Source: Epiperipatus broadwayi (taxonomy: Eukaryota > Onychophora > Udeonychophora > Euonychophora > Peripatidae). Taken from it: DNA of 64,000 nucleotides. The notes under the pieces were generated by a model. It saw nothing but the letters and a program-made list of their open reading frames with translations. It searched no databases and was not told where the DNA came from. This document shows positions 49,681 through 62,831 of this stretch, in pieces; positions within the stretch are counted from its first letter, which is position 1; every line of letters starts with the position of its first letter. Where the stretch lies: NCBI GenBank assembly GCA_028023455.1, contig JAQFVV010013085.1:124001-188000 (forward strand). The letters are read 5' to 3'. Made by a program: the position numbers and the translations under genes.

Positions 49681-50320
49681 ATTTTAAACACTGGAGTTTA
49701 TTAATTTTACAATATATCTCTATTAAAAGATACTAAAATAAATTAAGTTATAAATGTGATAAGCAATTTCAAATTACCATTGTTTATAAACAAACACTAT
49801 ACTTAGTTGGTATACTTTTTAAGCCTATATCTCTAAATATTTGTCCATATGCAAAAATGTATCATGCATGTGCACATAAAAATGTATAACTAAGATTAAT
49901 CTACAGCTACTAGCAGTGAGTAACCATTCATATATAGTACGTGATAAAAAATATATTTGTTTTACAATTATTTTTTAAGACGGCCTCAAGTAAACATTAG
50001 TTCTGGTGATCTCGTGAATGATATTATACCTACTTTTACATTTTTAGGTAGTACATGGGAGTTCAACTGTTTCTAAAATTTTATACCACTTCTTTTCAAT
50101 GTGATACCTGTAAAAAGATATTTAAAATAACCAGAAAATAAACAAAAATAGTAAAAAGAATATGTATAAAAATAAGATAACATCACAACAGTCAATTTCA
50201 GAATGAATGACTATTCACGTTTAATCCAGTTTATCTGACCAATGGCTCTTCTTTTATTCACATCACTACATTAATACATTGTACAGGCTTAAACATGCAT
50301 TTATATAGGTAATATGTGCA

Positions 50321-50553
50321 GGGTTCGAACTCAGACTTTCACACGACCCACCACTCTCAGTGCCATCTCATATTGCTGACCCACCTAATCACACACATGT
50401 TGAAAAGATAAATAATCACCAATATACGATTGCTGGTTTAGCATGATATACGTATATTGGTGATTATTTATCTTTTCAACATGTGTGTGATCAGGTGGGT
50501 CAGCAATATGAGATGGCACTGAGAGTGGTGGGTCGTGTCAAAGTCTGAGTTCA
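50321..50553. repeat. Palindromic head-to-head pair of repeat S1
   Basis: About 105-bp arms: GGTTCGAACTCAGACTTTCA...GTTGAAAAGATAAATAATCA on the left and its complement on the right, around a ~20-bp centre. The right arm is the S1 repeat in the orientation of 20934-21640 and the left arm is the same repeat inverted. It is either two S1 insertions or a fold-back duplication. Confidence 0.82.
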
Positions 50554-50579
50554 CACCACTACAGTAAATTGTCTTATTT

Positions 50580-51640
50580 TCTCTATATATCTAATAGATA
50601 ATCGTTTTGTGGATCTTTTTCAACTTTTGAAAATCCAGTTTAAGATAATATCTGTGTTCAATCCAACTTGGCTTTTAATTTTTTCAATAATTTCAATGAT
50701 AACTGTTTTTTTTTTTTTTCAACCATGATTTAGATTTTAATTTTTACTCATTACTTCTCATGCAACTTTTCATATTTTGTCGTGTGCTTTGAAGTATTTT
50801 TATTGCTGCTCTTTCAAATGCCAAATTTTCACTTCTATAACTGAGCACTTTGAAACACACTTATTGAAAACACTTTTTAGAAACACAGGCGTATTTTTTT
50901 TTAATATTAAAAGAAAAAAATATAGAATCTTTATTATATACAAAATTAACAAAGCGTATGACACACTTGAATGAGAAGCTATAAAGATACACAGAAATTA
51001 TTACACGCCAAGCGCTTTCGAGGCCTTTTGCCTCATATTCATAGCGGTACTGTGAGCTGCAGAACGAGGAAATAAGGCAAGGAAAATATTTAAAGGAGGA
51101 AAGGTAATATTTAATATAAATTTTATGATAAATTTAATGAGATAATCAACATATGAAACATATTATATATAGTTATGATATTTTAGTCTTGTCAAATCTA
51201 AATTAAATTATTTTTATGAAAAGTGCTTTACCCAAGTTTAATTTTGTGATTAATTTCCTCAATTAGATTTCTGTCTATATTATTAATTTGACCTAGGTAT
51301 TTGAAGCTGTTATTTTCTAATTCATGATTATAAATCTTTTATTATTTTTTTAAAAAAAATCCATTGATAGCTTTTTTAGCATTTATTTTTATTCCGATTT
51401 TACTATTTCTGATAACTCTTGTATAATTTCCTAAAATTCTGGAGCATTTTGTTTTGCAAAAACAAACATCACCTATAAAATGTAGACGATTTAAATAATC
51501 ATTTACTTTATTCCTGTAGTTTTCCACTTTAATCCACAAAATACTTCTTATGAAACTGCTGTAAATGGGTTTTGGAGAGTGGAATCTCTTATCATACAAT
51601 CTTTTAAATATTAATCTCCTTAGTATCACTATGTAATCTA
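50580..51640 (-). pseudogene. LINE reverse transcriptase relic, family L-A-like, interrupted
   Basis: On the minus strand 51342-51629 encodes an RT palm remnant: KVNDYLNRLHFIGDVCF, where FIGD stands in the place of the catalytic (F/Y)ADD, then SKIGIKINAKKAI, matching the S.KVGLKIN..KTK motif. Next (51235-51340) comes NSFKYLGQINNIDRNLIEEI, the EF.YLG segment with the following helix. The frame continues at 50590-50900 with YRSENLAFERAAIKILQSTR and IIEKIKSQVGLN after an intervening ~235-bp stretch (51000-51230) that does not fit the LINE and carries a hammerhead-like relic, suggesting a nested insertion. The altered catalytic box and stops mark it as dead. Confidence 0.7.
51007..51045 (-). other. 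Degenerate hammerhead-like / Penelope-type motif
   Basis: On the minus strand GAGGC-AAAAG-GCCTC forms a five-pair hairpin followed directly by GAAAGCGCTT, giving GAA plus a palindromic AGCGCT in the stem III position and T as the potential cleavage base. The upstream CUGANGA core is not present (CTATGAATAT stands there), so cleavage is not expected. Confidence 0.35.
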
Positions 51641-51667
51641 ATAAATAATTTTAATATATATATATAT

Positions 51668-54600
51668 TGTAACCTAAAAAAATTGAGGAAGATCTCCACT
51701 AATTAATAATCACCCTCTGTAACCTCTTAAACATCGAAGATTTTTCAAATAAATAATCACTCTCTGATTCTCCCTAATTTGAAACCTTCTCTCTAACTTA
51801 TAGAAATATTTCAAACAAAACTCTACCAAGTTCCAATTGTGGACACATATTTTTAAACAACGATAGGGGTTGGGTTGAGACTCTTACAGATAACTATAAG
51901 GATTATAAAGTAGACTAAGCTCAGTGATCGGTTACATATAAAGAATTAGCTACAGAGATATACAATTAAGACAAAGGAAGAAGTTAACTCTGATAGAATA
52001 AATTATTCCAAATAAAACATATTTGGGAAGAGATAAAAACCTCAATCATTCCCTAGAAAATAATTTAGAATAAAGTAAATCTTTACCTTCATCCCAATCA
52101 AACTCTCTGAGCTATAAATATTTGCACTTTCAAAACGTATTCTCTAATAGACCCTTATGATTAACAAATTCTATTGTATAGTTTAATATTATCCACTGAT
52201 ATGATTTGACTTCCTTTACATCTTGTAGAATAAAGAAATAATCTTTTCTTATAATGCCAAATAAAGATCTCAGGGTTTTCTTTCTGGTATTTTATCAAAT
52301 AAAATAATGGTATAGTGTTGCAAGGCAAATGACTGCCATTCTAGCAGGCTTTAGGAACATACACTACCTAATAAGCTAATGCATCTGATTAATATCATAA
52401 TAATAATCATGTAGATTAGCAAAAGAAAATGCTTACTTTATTCAACACATATCTAATAAAAAAAATCATGTAAATAAATTTAGAATATTTATAGCCTTTT
52501 ACCTAGAATGGCATTCAAATAATAGACGGAAAAGGGTACATTTTATTTCCCTCTATTATCCCAAACAACACAGATATAATACTTCATTTACAATATTTAG
52601 ATTCTGATAATAGGTTAATAATGTGCAGTCTGAATTACGGATGGATACATTCATTGCAATACTTAAATGAACAGTTGTCAATTGAAAATTTTTAATTAAA
52701 ACAAATTAATATAATTTTTTTAAATTAATTATTAGTAAATTTTGGATCATGAGAATTATATTTATCTGATTTGAAAATATACATTTTATTTCACTTTGTG
52801 GGTTTGTGGTACCAAAAAGAAGAATTTCATCCAGAAAAATACTCAAAAATAAATTTTAATAAATTTTAAAAATACATTTATTACATTTAGACATAAAAAA
52901 AAACAATTATTTACACACACTAATATAATCACAGCTCACACATCATAGCTACTAGATCCTGTCCATTTAACTCTGAGGAGTTAATAATTTAAGTTCATTT
53001 TATGTCAAAACTATTGCTTCTTGGTTGTCTATCTTCAAAATTGCACAATAAACTTATGACCATAAATGATTAGGATTGCTTGCTAAATATTTATTTGAAA
53101 TCACAATTTCTTCTAACTAACCCAAGGCATTAAACAAACATTAATGAAATTGAAAATAATAATTATAATTGTTGGCTAGTTTGCACCATAAACTAATTAA
53201 CATTTCCCATATATTTTACATCCTAACGCACTTAAGATATCTCACTATTAAAATAATATAACAAAATTATGAAAATTAACTTCAATATAATCTATTGCTG
53301 CTTCTAACTTAGCTGGCTAATATGATGATGATAACTCTCATCATTACATTACAACTGATCATTGCCTCACCATATGTTAAGTTTAAGACTAAATGGTAAA
53401 TAAAAAGCATTCATCAGAAGTCACACATACATTGATAGTTAACTTATTTAATGTCCACATAATAATATTAAATTTAAAAATTTATGAAACTTACAAAACC
53501 CTCGGCGAATTGCGACAAATATAAATAGCATTGTGTCTGTGTATTCCTATCATGCTATGCTTTAAATTGAGGAATTAAATGATTAAATCTTGTGGATTTA
53601 CTTGTATACTTCTGGCAAAGCACAGTAGCACTATATGGGTATTATTATGACCAACCAAAGCACTGAAAATTACTATCTCAATAACTAACTATCATTGCCA
53701 TAACTTTTATAAATACAATAGTTTATACCTTCTGTGGTGGACAATCGAGTCTTACAAATAGCACATGAGGGACATCATCACCAAATAAGCTCCTTAGAGA
53801 AAGACAACCGGACTATACTACTGGTGACTTCCATGCTTATCTGTCAATCATAAGCGTAGGCTAAGACGCAGTCTTACCACCTAAGAAAAGGAAAAACACA
53901 CCAAAGACAAATGATTCTCTCCATGGAATCTAACTAAATAAGCTATATAAAATATTTTGAAACACTGTCATCTCATGGCAAATACATATAATAATGGGAG
54001 ATCATTTCCACCCCATAATATCATAAATAGTATACTATTTGATAAATCTAGAGTTATAAAGCATAACTATTTCTCACAATGGCAAGATACAAATTTATCC
54101 CTAATGATAAGATTAATAGCTTGTACCATCATTAAAATCCACACATTAAATAATATCCGAAACCCACAGGAAAGTATTAGTCAATATGACTATAAACACA
54201 TTAAAACTGCATAGTAAATATTTGCTTAAGATAAGGAATACACACACAAACAATGAGCATAATAAATATTTATGAAATTAAGTGGACAGATTGACACAAT
54301 AGATATTATTAATTAAATAGTTAATGAAATAAATTTGTTCTCAGACAAATTCAAAATCTAATTATTGCTACGAATGATATTAAGAAAATTATTAAAACTT
54401 CTGATAAACACGCCTGTACTGATTATTTGTCTTAAATTATAAAGAATAGGCAATTTTAAATTAAAACCCTTTGCCAATATATTTAAAATTACGTGAGTGT
54501 AATAAAATCTCTACACACTTTATTGTAACTCCTTGAGACAATTTCAGATGGTAAAGTAAGATACCTTGACATGTAAAATAAAGCATAAAATATATAATTA

Positions 54601-56441
54601 TTATATTACCTTTTTTTTAAACAAAATAAAAATTACAATAATAATGATGATGATGATAAATTCATTTCATTAGTAAAGTTTCCTCAACAATAGGCAGATA
54701 ATTTACGGTGTGAGGTCCCACGTCATTAGCTATGGGAATAATATCGATGCATTAGTATTTTTCAAATCAATATATTTACTTATTTATTTATTTATTTTTT
54801 TGTATAAAAAACAACAAAGCAGCTACAACTTCACTACGATAGTAGACAAGCACACGAATATGATATATTACTTTAAACATGAACAGGTATGGATCCATTA
54901 TATGACACAATTTAATATTAACTAGCTAGTTTTAAAATATGACAATTATGTACAATTATTATTAACTGTAAAATTTTATTAGTTATCCGCGGTTTCCATG
55001 GAAAATATTTTATTAACAGTTTTTCCACTCTTTCTGGAGAAGCAGATGATAAAGAAACATTGCCACCATAAAATAAAATGATATGCCAATTTTCATTAAT
55101 AAATTTTTAATTTTCAGAAAACAGTATTCAATTTCTCTATGTTTTTTTTTTTATCATTTAGACATTTGTTGGTTTTTTTAAAGTTAATAATTAAGACCAA
55201 AACATTTATTTAAATTATTTTAGTTTTGAACAGCCTTAACATTATTATTATTATTATTTTTAACTTGGTTTTAAATTTACTGCCACTAAGACTGCGATTA
55301 CGATTGTTTATCATTTTCCATATGATCTCAGTTAAGATTACCATTTTCATTTATTGAAAATTTGTAGAGTTAAATGTTAAATTAGAAGTATTATTTAGGC
55401 ACATTATATTATGAAATTTAGACTGTTTAGTTTAAAGAAAGCATAAAACTTGATACCTTAATCTCTCTCAGCAATCCATTATATGTGAAGACTTTAAAGA
55501 AAAATATAGTTTATACTTATTTTAAAACAAATGCAAACAATAAAAGTTACCCAGTTTTTTTCTTCCTTCTTATTAGGACAACCTCCATGATGAAACTAAA
55601 AAAAAATCCAATCAGTTCCCCGCTCATGTGTTAGCATTCTGTGTTTCAATTTTAAGGTTAATAATAAATCAACTACTTAACATGAATAAAGTTTTTTTGT
55701 TTTGAAAAAAAAAAACAAAAAACAGAAAATACGTGTAATAATTTACTGATTTTCTTATTTTGATTGTTGTTTCTATCAGAAGTAAAGAAAAATAAATATT
55801 TTATTTACCAAGTTTTATTATCTATTTTACTTTTAAAAGTTAATAAATAAATTGAATATTTTAATAAATAAAATGAAAGATCTAAAAAGTCAACATATAC
55901 AACCATGCATGCACACACATCTAAGAGTGTGAAGCTAATCTTATTTAAGGCAAGCTTCTTTTAATAGTCCACTTCAACTTTAAATAACTAAATGCTATTG
56001 AATTATTTTAAGACTTAACTGTAGTATAAATTATGAAGGTGATTAAATGAAATAATTTTAACTAACTCAACAGCAATTTAGTAACCCAATAAATTTTCAA
56101 CACTAAAATTAGAATATTTATTCAGCTAGCTTTTTTTCTTTCTTTGAACTTTTATAAAATTTTTACATTATGAATGCACACTTTATTAAGTTTTAGTTAC
56201 ATATGAATAGCAGTTATATATATATATTTTAAAGATCTTTTATTAGATAACTATTTAACTATAAATATATGAGATATTGCTTATTAAGTGAGACCATTTT
56301 ATCTACATATTAAATGATATAGTTTTATGTCTCTAGTTATTAGTTTTATTTTATCTTTTATTTTCTTTTATGACTAAGTATTATACACTGCACTGTTAAA
56401 AAATGTCTTAATAAAAGCATGTGGCATATCACATGGTTACA
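51668..56441. other. Segment bounded by LTR-type ends, otherwise unassigned
   Basis: Starts (TA)n|TGTAACCTAAA and ends CATGGTTACA|(TA)n, the same terminal hexanucleotides and flanks as LTR elements here. If one unit, it is 4.8 kb. No second LTR, primer site or coding domain was found inside, and the two ends could belong to different insertions. Content is AT-rich with no recognised genes. Confidence 0.3.
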
Positions 56442-56457
56442 ATATATATATATATAT

Positions 56458-58456
56458 TGTAACGATCCGGAGCAAGGCACTTAACGTAATCTGCACTACG
56501 GAGCGCCACTAGGCATTTGAACCTAGAAAATTTATAAAGTAGGCAGATACGTAAGTAAAAAAAAATAAATTATTTTATATATTTTGATATCCGGTCGTTA
56601 GCCCATTGTCACTAGCTCAGGGAGTTGCAGAGATTTATATTTATAATAAATTCTTATCTAAGAATATTTTAAAAAAAAAAATAAAATAAGCCACTGCCAG
56701 TAATTAACATACAAACATTTATTTACGCACATATATATAAAATTTAAAATTATTTTAGTATTAGTTTTACATTTTAAAATTTAACTTACATTTTTAACTT
56801 TGATTTTTGATTTTAATTTACATTTAATTTTTATAAATTTACATTTTAATTCTTTTATAAGTTCGCACAGATGGGATTATAAAAGCTTGTTTTATAATGT
56901 TGAGTATAGATCGGTTACATAGATTACACAGTTAAAAACATTTCAAAGTAAACATAAATGATCAAAATACAAAATCATTGATACCGACAATTACATAGGG
57001 AATATAAAAAACCCACTAGGATTCATCATAAAATGCCCGCATTGTCACCAATAACTTACATTTCATCCGAATAAATACATTTTAGATACTCACTGTAAGG
57101 TATCATTATTTACCGAATGTCTATATATTTTGATCAAATATGAAAACCAAAAACACAATTAACCGATAACGAATCCATGCAACTTCCATACCTAACTTAA
57201 ATTTAATGCATTTTTATTTAGAGTGTCGAGTATGAATAGACTACACAGATTTGCATTTGAAAGAAAATATTCTATCCTTATTTAACCTTAGGCCAAAGGT
57301 TCGCAGTCAAACCAAACTTCAATCCATCTGATATATCGATGTGTTCAATGTAATATGAATACGGCAGCACAATTAGGTTAAGAGAAGAAACTGCTTCTCT
57401 TCAGATAGGAATATTACATCTATCTGATGATGAGAGCAATAAAAAAACTCCATAGGAAAGGAACTGCGGTCTCCATCTTATAATTCCTCCCATAGGCAAA
57501 ACAAGTGTGTGCGGCGTATAATAGCAATTTTGCCCATAGCGAATCTCGTACTACATCTACTAATTACACCAATATATCAAATCCATTGACCTAATTCAAC
57601 TATGAACTGAATAACCTAAGATTACCCTCCCCTAATATAACTTTACAAATCTATATAGCCATTTACACCCGACTTAAGTTTAATATTTATATAGTTAGTT
57701 TAATGAAAAACAGAAATCATAATAAAACTTAAAGAACAAAAAAAAAACTAAATGGAAATGATTTAAAAAAAAATAGATATTGGTATCCAGTTAGCCATTG
57801 TTTTTTTTATTTATCCAGAGGTCTTTTAGTTTAGCTAGTCCTTAATGTAGAAAAAATGATGTCATTTCTTTTCTTTTTTTTTTAAACAAAACTGAAGGGA
57901 TTGAAGAGAACGTCTTTTCAATCCCTACTCCTCTAACTCCGCACTAACACATATCTGTCCTCTTGTTAATCTAATTAATTAATAATTTTCAAACTTGTCC
58001 TTTTATATTAATTTGAAGGATCCAATGGACGTTACGTCATGATGATAATATGGTCCTTTCGCTGAGGTCCGATTCCATTGTTTTTCATTCATTGGCTATT
58101 TGTTTCTATTGTTTTTCTATCTGACCGATATTTTTACATTTAAATGCCCAAGGCTAGTTTACATTTAACTAATTAAAACAATCATTTCCATTTCTGATTA
58201 ATTAATGTGTTTTCAAACTTAAAGATATATTTTTATCTTTAAATCTCTACTGAAAATTTAGTTTTAAAACACTTTTTCTTTAATATAGTTTTCGTTTAAT
58301 AATTTTTTTTTCTGTGCGATTTATATATATACGAGTTTAAGATGATATTTAATTTCAATTTTTAATTCTTAAAGAAAATTTTTAAATGCGAACTTTTTAT
58401 TTTAATTTCATGTTTAATAATAAAAACACAATGTAACGTCATCTGTGCTCATTACA
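56458..58456 (-). repeat. 3' LTR of element LTR-2 (with ~200-bp deletion)
   Basis: 1,999 bp. At about 57770 the sequence jumps from AATGATTTAAAAAAAAATA to GATATTGGTATCC, omitting the ~200 bp present at 60507-60705 in the partner and in the solo LTR. AATA occurs at both breakpoints, which points to a microhomology deletion in this copy. Confidence 0.88.
57894..57927. other. LTR hairpin, copy in left LTR
   Basis: GAAGGGATTGAAGAG...CTTTTCAATCCCT forms a long stem with a short loop. The same hairpin is at 60820-60854 and, inverted with the LTR, at 18432-18466. Confidence 0.7.
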
Positions 58457-59161
58457 TATCAGTAAAGTTGCTTAAAAAAATGATGAAAAAAAAAAATTTT
58501 ACTTAGGGTTAGTAATTACGGTACACAATTAACGCAGACATTTACAAAACATCCGGTTAGTAATTTTACAAAAAGACTATACAATATACGAGAAAAAAAA
58601 TGTTGGCTATCATTTTCCCAAGGACCATTTATGTTTACACCTCCTCCCCACAGGAGTTCTATTTTTTATACATTTTATTTTTACACACGGCATGACAAAC
58701 AAATTATTTAAATCATTTATTTAAGAAGGTTGCATTGAACTAAATACGTTTTGAAAGATAATGGATTTATATATGTATATTTGTAGTTATATATACCACC
58801 AACTTATTTATGACTGATTGAAATGCATACATAGGATTACACTGAAGTAAATTCCCAATGGTACTCATCGTAAGGTACCATATTTTGATCATAAAGTTAC
58901 GTGACTGTGCACGCCTATACACGTTAAAGCATAATATATATCAACAAACAAAAAAACATATTTACTGCAACCTTTTGACTTTTTTTTTTTAACAAAAATT
59001 AGTTTTAAAATTATTTATACTTTCTCGTGTTTAATATATATGTGCAATTTCTTTCTGGCAGTGCTTTTATAAGATTTAAAATATACGACTTATGTAAACA
59101 GATAAAATATTTCATTTTGAAAAAAGAAACTTACTCAGGGTATACGTGGTTTTTATTAATA

Positions 59162-59184
59162 GCTCGGCCCAAGTTGGGTGGCCA
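59162..59184 (-). other. Primer binding site of element LTR-2
   Basis: On the minus strand TGGCCACCCAACTTGGGCC follows the 5' LTR end GTTACA after two bases. TGG matches a tRNA CCA end; the primer tRNA is not identified. It differs from the gypsy PBS at 13921-13939. Confidence 0.7.
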
Positions 59185-59186
59185 GT

Positions 59187-61377
59187 TGTAACGATCCAGA
59201 GCAATGCACTTAATGTAATCTGCACTACGGGGCGCCACTAGACATTTGAACCTAGAAAATTTATAAAGTAGGCAGATACGTAAGTCAAAAAAAATATTTT
59301 ATTTTATTTTATATATTTTGATATCCGGTCATTATCCCATTGTCACTAGCTCAGGGAGTTGCAAAGATTTATATTTGTAATAAATTCTTATCTAAGAATA
59401 TTTTTAAAAAAAGAATAAAATAAGCCACTGCCAGTAATTAACATACAAACATTTATTTATGCATATATATATAAAATTTAAAATTATTTTAGTATTAGTT
59501 TTACATTTTAAAATTTAACTTACATTTTTAACTTTGATTTTTGATTTTAATTTACATTTAATTTTTATAAATTTACATTTTAATTCTTTTATAAGTTCGC
59601 ACAGATGGGATTATAAAAGCTTGTTTTATAATGTTGAGTATAGATCAGTTACATAGATTACACGGTTAAAAACATTTCAAAGTAAACAAACGATCAAAAT
59701 ACAAAATCATTGATACCGACAATTGCATAGGCAATATAAGAAACCCACTAGTATTCATCGTAAAATGCCCGCATTGTCACCAATAACTTAAAAGACATCC
59801 GAATAAATACATTTTAGATACTCACCATAAGGTATCATTATTTACCAAATGTCTATATATTTTGATCAAATATGAAAACCAAAAACACAATTAACCGATA
59901 ACGAATTGATGCAACTTCCATACCCAACTTAATTTTACTGCATTTTTATTTAGAGTGTCAAGTATGAATAGACTACACAGATTTGCATTTGAAAGAAAAT
60001 ATTCTATCCTTATTTAACCTTAGGCCAAAGGTTCGCAGTCAAACCAAACTTCAATCCATCTGATATATCGATGTGTTGAATGTAATACGAATACGGCAGC
60101 ACAATTAGGTTAAGAGAAGAAACTGCTTCTCTTCAGATAGAAATATTACATCTATCTGATGATGAGAGCAATAAAAAAACTCCATAGGAAAGGAACTGCG
60201 GTCTCCATCTTATAATTCCTCCCATAGGCAAAACAAGTGTGTGCGGCATATAATAGCGATTCTGCCCATAGCGAATCTCATACTACATCTACTAATTACA
60301 CCAATATATCAAATCCATTGACCTAATTCAACTACGAACCGAATAACCTAAGATTACCCTCCTCTAATATAACTTTACAAATCTATATAGCCATTCACGC
60401 CCGACTTAAGTTTAATATTTATATAACTAGTTTAATGAAAAACAGAAATCATAATAAAACTTAAAGAACAAAAAAAAACTAAATGGAAATGATTTAAAAA
60501 AAAATACATCAAATAAAATTATAACTAATTAATAAATTAAGTTGGTCAGATAGGAATCTATTTCTTTTTAAATACGGGACAAGTTTTAGAAATAAAGTTC
60601 TTATTGTTTAGAAATGTATATAAAGTTCTTACGATTTTGAAAAATGTCCACCTTTATCCGTGGCTTGCTATTTGAATGTGAATTCCCACGCCATCCTAAA
60701 TAGATATTGGTATCCAGTTAGCCGTTGTTTTTTTATTTATCCAGAGGTCTTTTAGTTTAGCAGGTTCTTAATGTAGAAAAAACGATGTCATTTCTTTTCT
60801 TTTTTTTTTAAACAAAACTGAAGGGATTGAAGAGTGCGTTTTTTCAATCCCTTCTCCTCCAACTCCACACTAACACATATCTGTCTTCTTGTTAATCTAA
60901 TTAATTAATAATTTTCAAACTTGTCCTTTTATATTAATTTGAAGGATCCAATGGACGTTATGTCATGATGATAATATGGTCCTTTCGCTGAGGTCCGATT
61001 CCATTGTTTTTCATTCATTGGCTATTTGTTTCTATTGTTTTCCTATCTGACCGATGTTTTTACATTTAAATGCCCAAGGCTAGTTTACATTTAACTAATT
61101 AAAACAATCATTTCCATTTCTGATTAATTAATGTGTTTTCAAACTTAAAGATATATTTTTATCTTTAAATCTCTACTGAAAATTTAGTTTTAAAACACTT
61201 TTTCTTTAATAAAGTTTTAGTTTAATAATTTTTTTTTTCTGTGCGATTTATATATGTTTAAGATGATATTTAATTTCAATTTTTAATTCTTAAAGAAAAT
61301 TTTTAAATGCGAACTTTTTATTTTAATTTCATGTTTAATAATAAAATCACAATATAACGTCGTCTGTGCTCGTTACA
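59187..61377 (-). repeat. 5' LTR of element LTR-2
   Basis: 2,191 bp and full length by comparison with the solo LTR. Nearly identical to the partner apart from the deletion there and scattered, mainly transition, differences. It carries the conserved hairpin at 60820-60854. Confidence 0.88.
60820..60854. other. LTR hairpin, copy in right LTR
   Basis: GAAGGGATTGAAGAG-TGCGT-TTTTTCAATCCCTTC. The loop and the inner base pairs differ from the other two copies while the outer stem is kept. Confidence 0.75.
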
Positions 61378-61379
61378 AT

Positions 61380-61600
61380 ATATATATAGTTTAGAATAAT
61401 ACAATCCCATGGGTTTATATCTTGATTATCTAAAGCTGTAATCGATGTAAAAGTGCTTATAGAATCTAATCCCTTTTAATAATCCACATTCTAAAGCACC
61501 TTTTCTATAACTTCTCTCAATATTTGTATGTGATCCACTGTGTTAAAAACACTTTTAAATCCAGTTTTTTTAGTTCATTAAAATCCAATAAAAATGTTTG
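61380..61600 (-). pseudogene. LINE reverse transcriptase N-terminal fragment
   Basis: On the minus strand GFKSVFNTVDHIQILREVIE resembles the GFR.G.ST.DHI..L..I.EK segment (RT domain, before the first catalytic motif) of animal LINEs, and INPWDCIIL follows after a gap. It directly abuts the (TA)n flank of the LTR-2 element. Frame-broken and short. Confidence 0.5.
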
Positions 61601-61639
61601 CTTTAATATATATTTTAATAGTAAACCACACGAACAACG

Positions 61640-61985
61640 GAAGACGTTTTTAAAGAGTGGTCTATGGTGATAGTGAGCATGATTTTTATGGAAGAAAAAG
61701 ACCCTGCCTATGTTATAAGGATCATCTCAAAGAAAGTGCAATATTAGTTGTGTCTATTGAAAAAATATGGCAATGAACAGAATACATTCCAGAGCTACAA
61801 TTAAAGATGTTTTAAGAAAGAAAAGTTTTCTGCAGATGAAATTAAAAGAGAGAATCGCAAAATATCAAATAAACAGAAAAATGGATCAGCGTGTTCTACA
61901 TGTGGACGTATTTGTGGGTCACAGACTAATTTGTACAATCACTGCAAAACTCATTTCTAGAGCGTTTTTCCTCTTTCTTTGCTTT
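61640..61985 (+). pseudogene. LINE 3' tail, family L-B, ending in a C2H2 zinc finger
   Basis: The plus strand reads YGDSEHDFYGRKRPCLCYKD then HLKESAILVVSIEKIW and a stop, the GRP.LRYKD..K..L....I....W segment found after the RT domain of many animal LINEs. After frameshifts a coiled, Lys/Arg/Glu-rich stretch follows, and 61889-61960 encodes ACSTCGRICGSQTNLYNHC and then KTHF-stop. That is a canonical C-X2-C-X12-H-X3-H zinc finger at the very C-terminus, probably used in nucleic-acid binding. Dead copy; the zinc finger itself is intact. Confidence 0.72.
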
Positions 61986-62831
61986 TCTTTCCTTTGAATT
62001 GAAAAGACGTAGTCGTTTATGAATAACAGATACATATATACGCATGTATGGTAAAAAAAAAAAAGGATATTAAAAGTTTTTCATTTTAAAATACACGTAT
62101 ATAACAGTAATTGTTAATATGCATATATTCATGACTTGGAAATAATTTAAGTTGATCTGTTCGAAAATATGATTAATTGCATTTTATATAATAATCTGTA
62201 ATTAATGCAAAAGTTTAATCATTTATTTGCTTACTAATAAAGCAAACTTACTTTTAATAAATATTAATTAAACGAACGAGTAATTATTTGTAATTTTTTA
62301 ACCTTAATAAAATTATAATTATTTATTAGAAATCTTTTCAATTAAAAATAAAATTTCCACGATTTGTTTTTAATCTAATAGTTTTTTTATAATTAAATTT
62401 AAAGAATTATGCTTTAGAAACAACGAAATTGCTTTGAATTTAATTTATACTGGATGAATATATATGTAATATAAAAACAATATAACAGACTATATAATAT
62501 AATTTTTATTTTAGTAGATAGTATATTTTCAACTTGGTAGCATCCTGCTCATTGTAACCAAAATCTCAACTCTTCAATTTTAAATAAGCTATTTGCTTTC
62601 AATTCTATGCATTCTGAAGTCTGCCATTCATTGCATGTAAATACTAAAACATATTTATTAAAAACTTTTCTTTTCAACTACATAGACCTATTTATTTTTA
62701 AGTTCTGAGTTATTTCTACTAAAGTCACTCCTTTAAAATTAATTATACAATTTAATTTCATAAATTTCTTTAACTCAATTCCTAGTCTATTAAATATTTA
62801 AATCATTGTCCTTGGACATTTAATAAGACAC

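Larger units (their letters stand above)
56458..61377 (-). mobile_element. Non-autonomous LTR retrotransposon, family LTR-2
   Basis: Two long direct LTRs (56458-58456 and 59187-61377), TGTAACGATCC to TGCTC(A/G)TTACA, enclose only 730 bp. Orientation is minus: next to the right LTR lies a PBS-like sequence, TGGCCACCCAACTTGGGCC on the minus strand. (TA)n tracts flank both sides. The interior has no gag or pol motif, so the element would depend on another element's proteins, or it is an internally deleted copy. A solo LTR of the same family is at 17941-20058. Confidence 0.88.

Noticed and set aside
53730-53960. Less AT-rich island as a possible gene or SINE
   Set aside because: No box motifs, domains or second copy in the window could be found.
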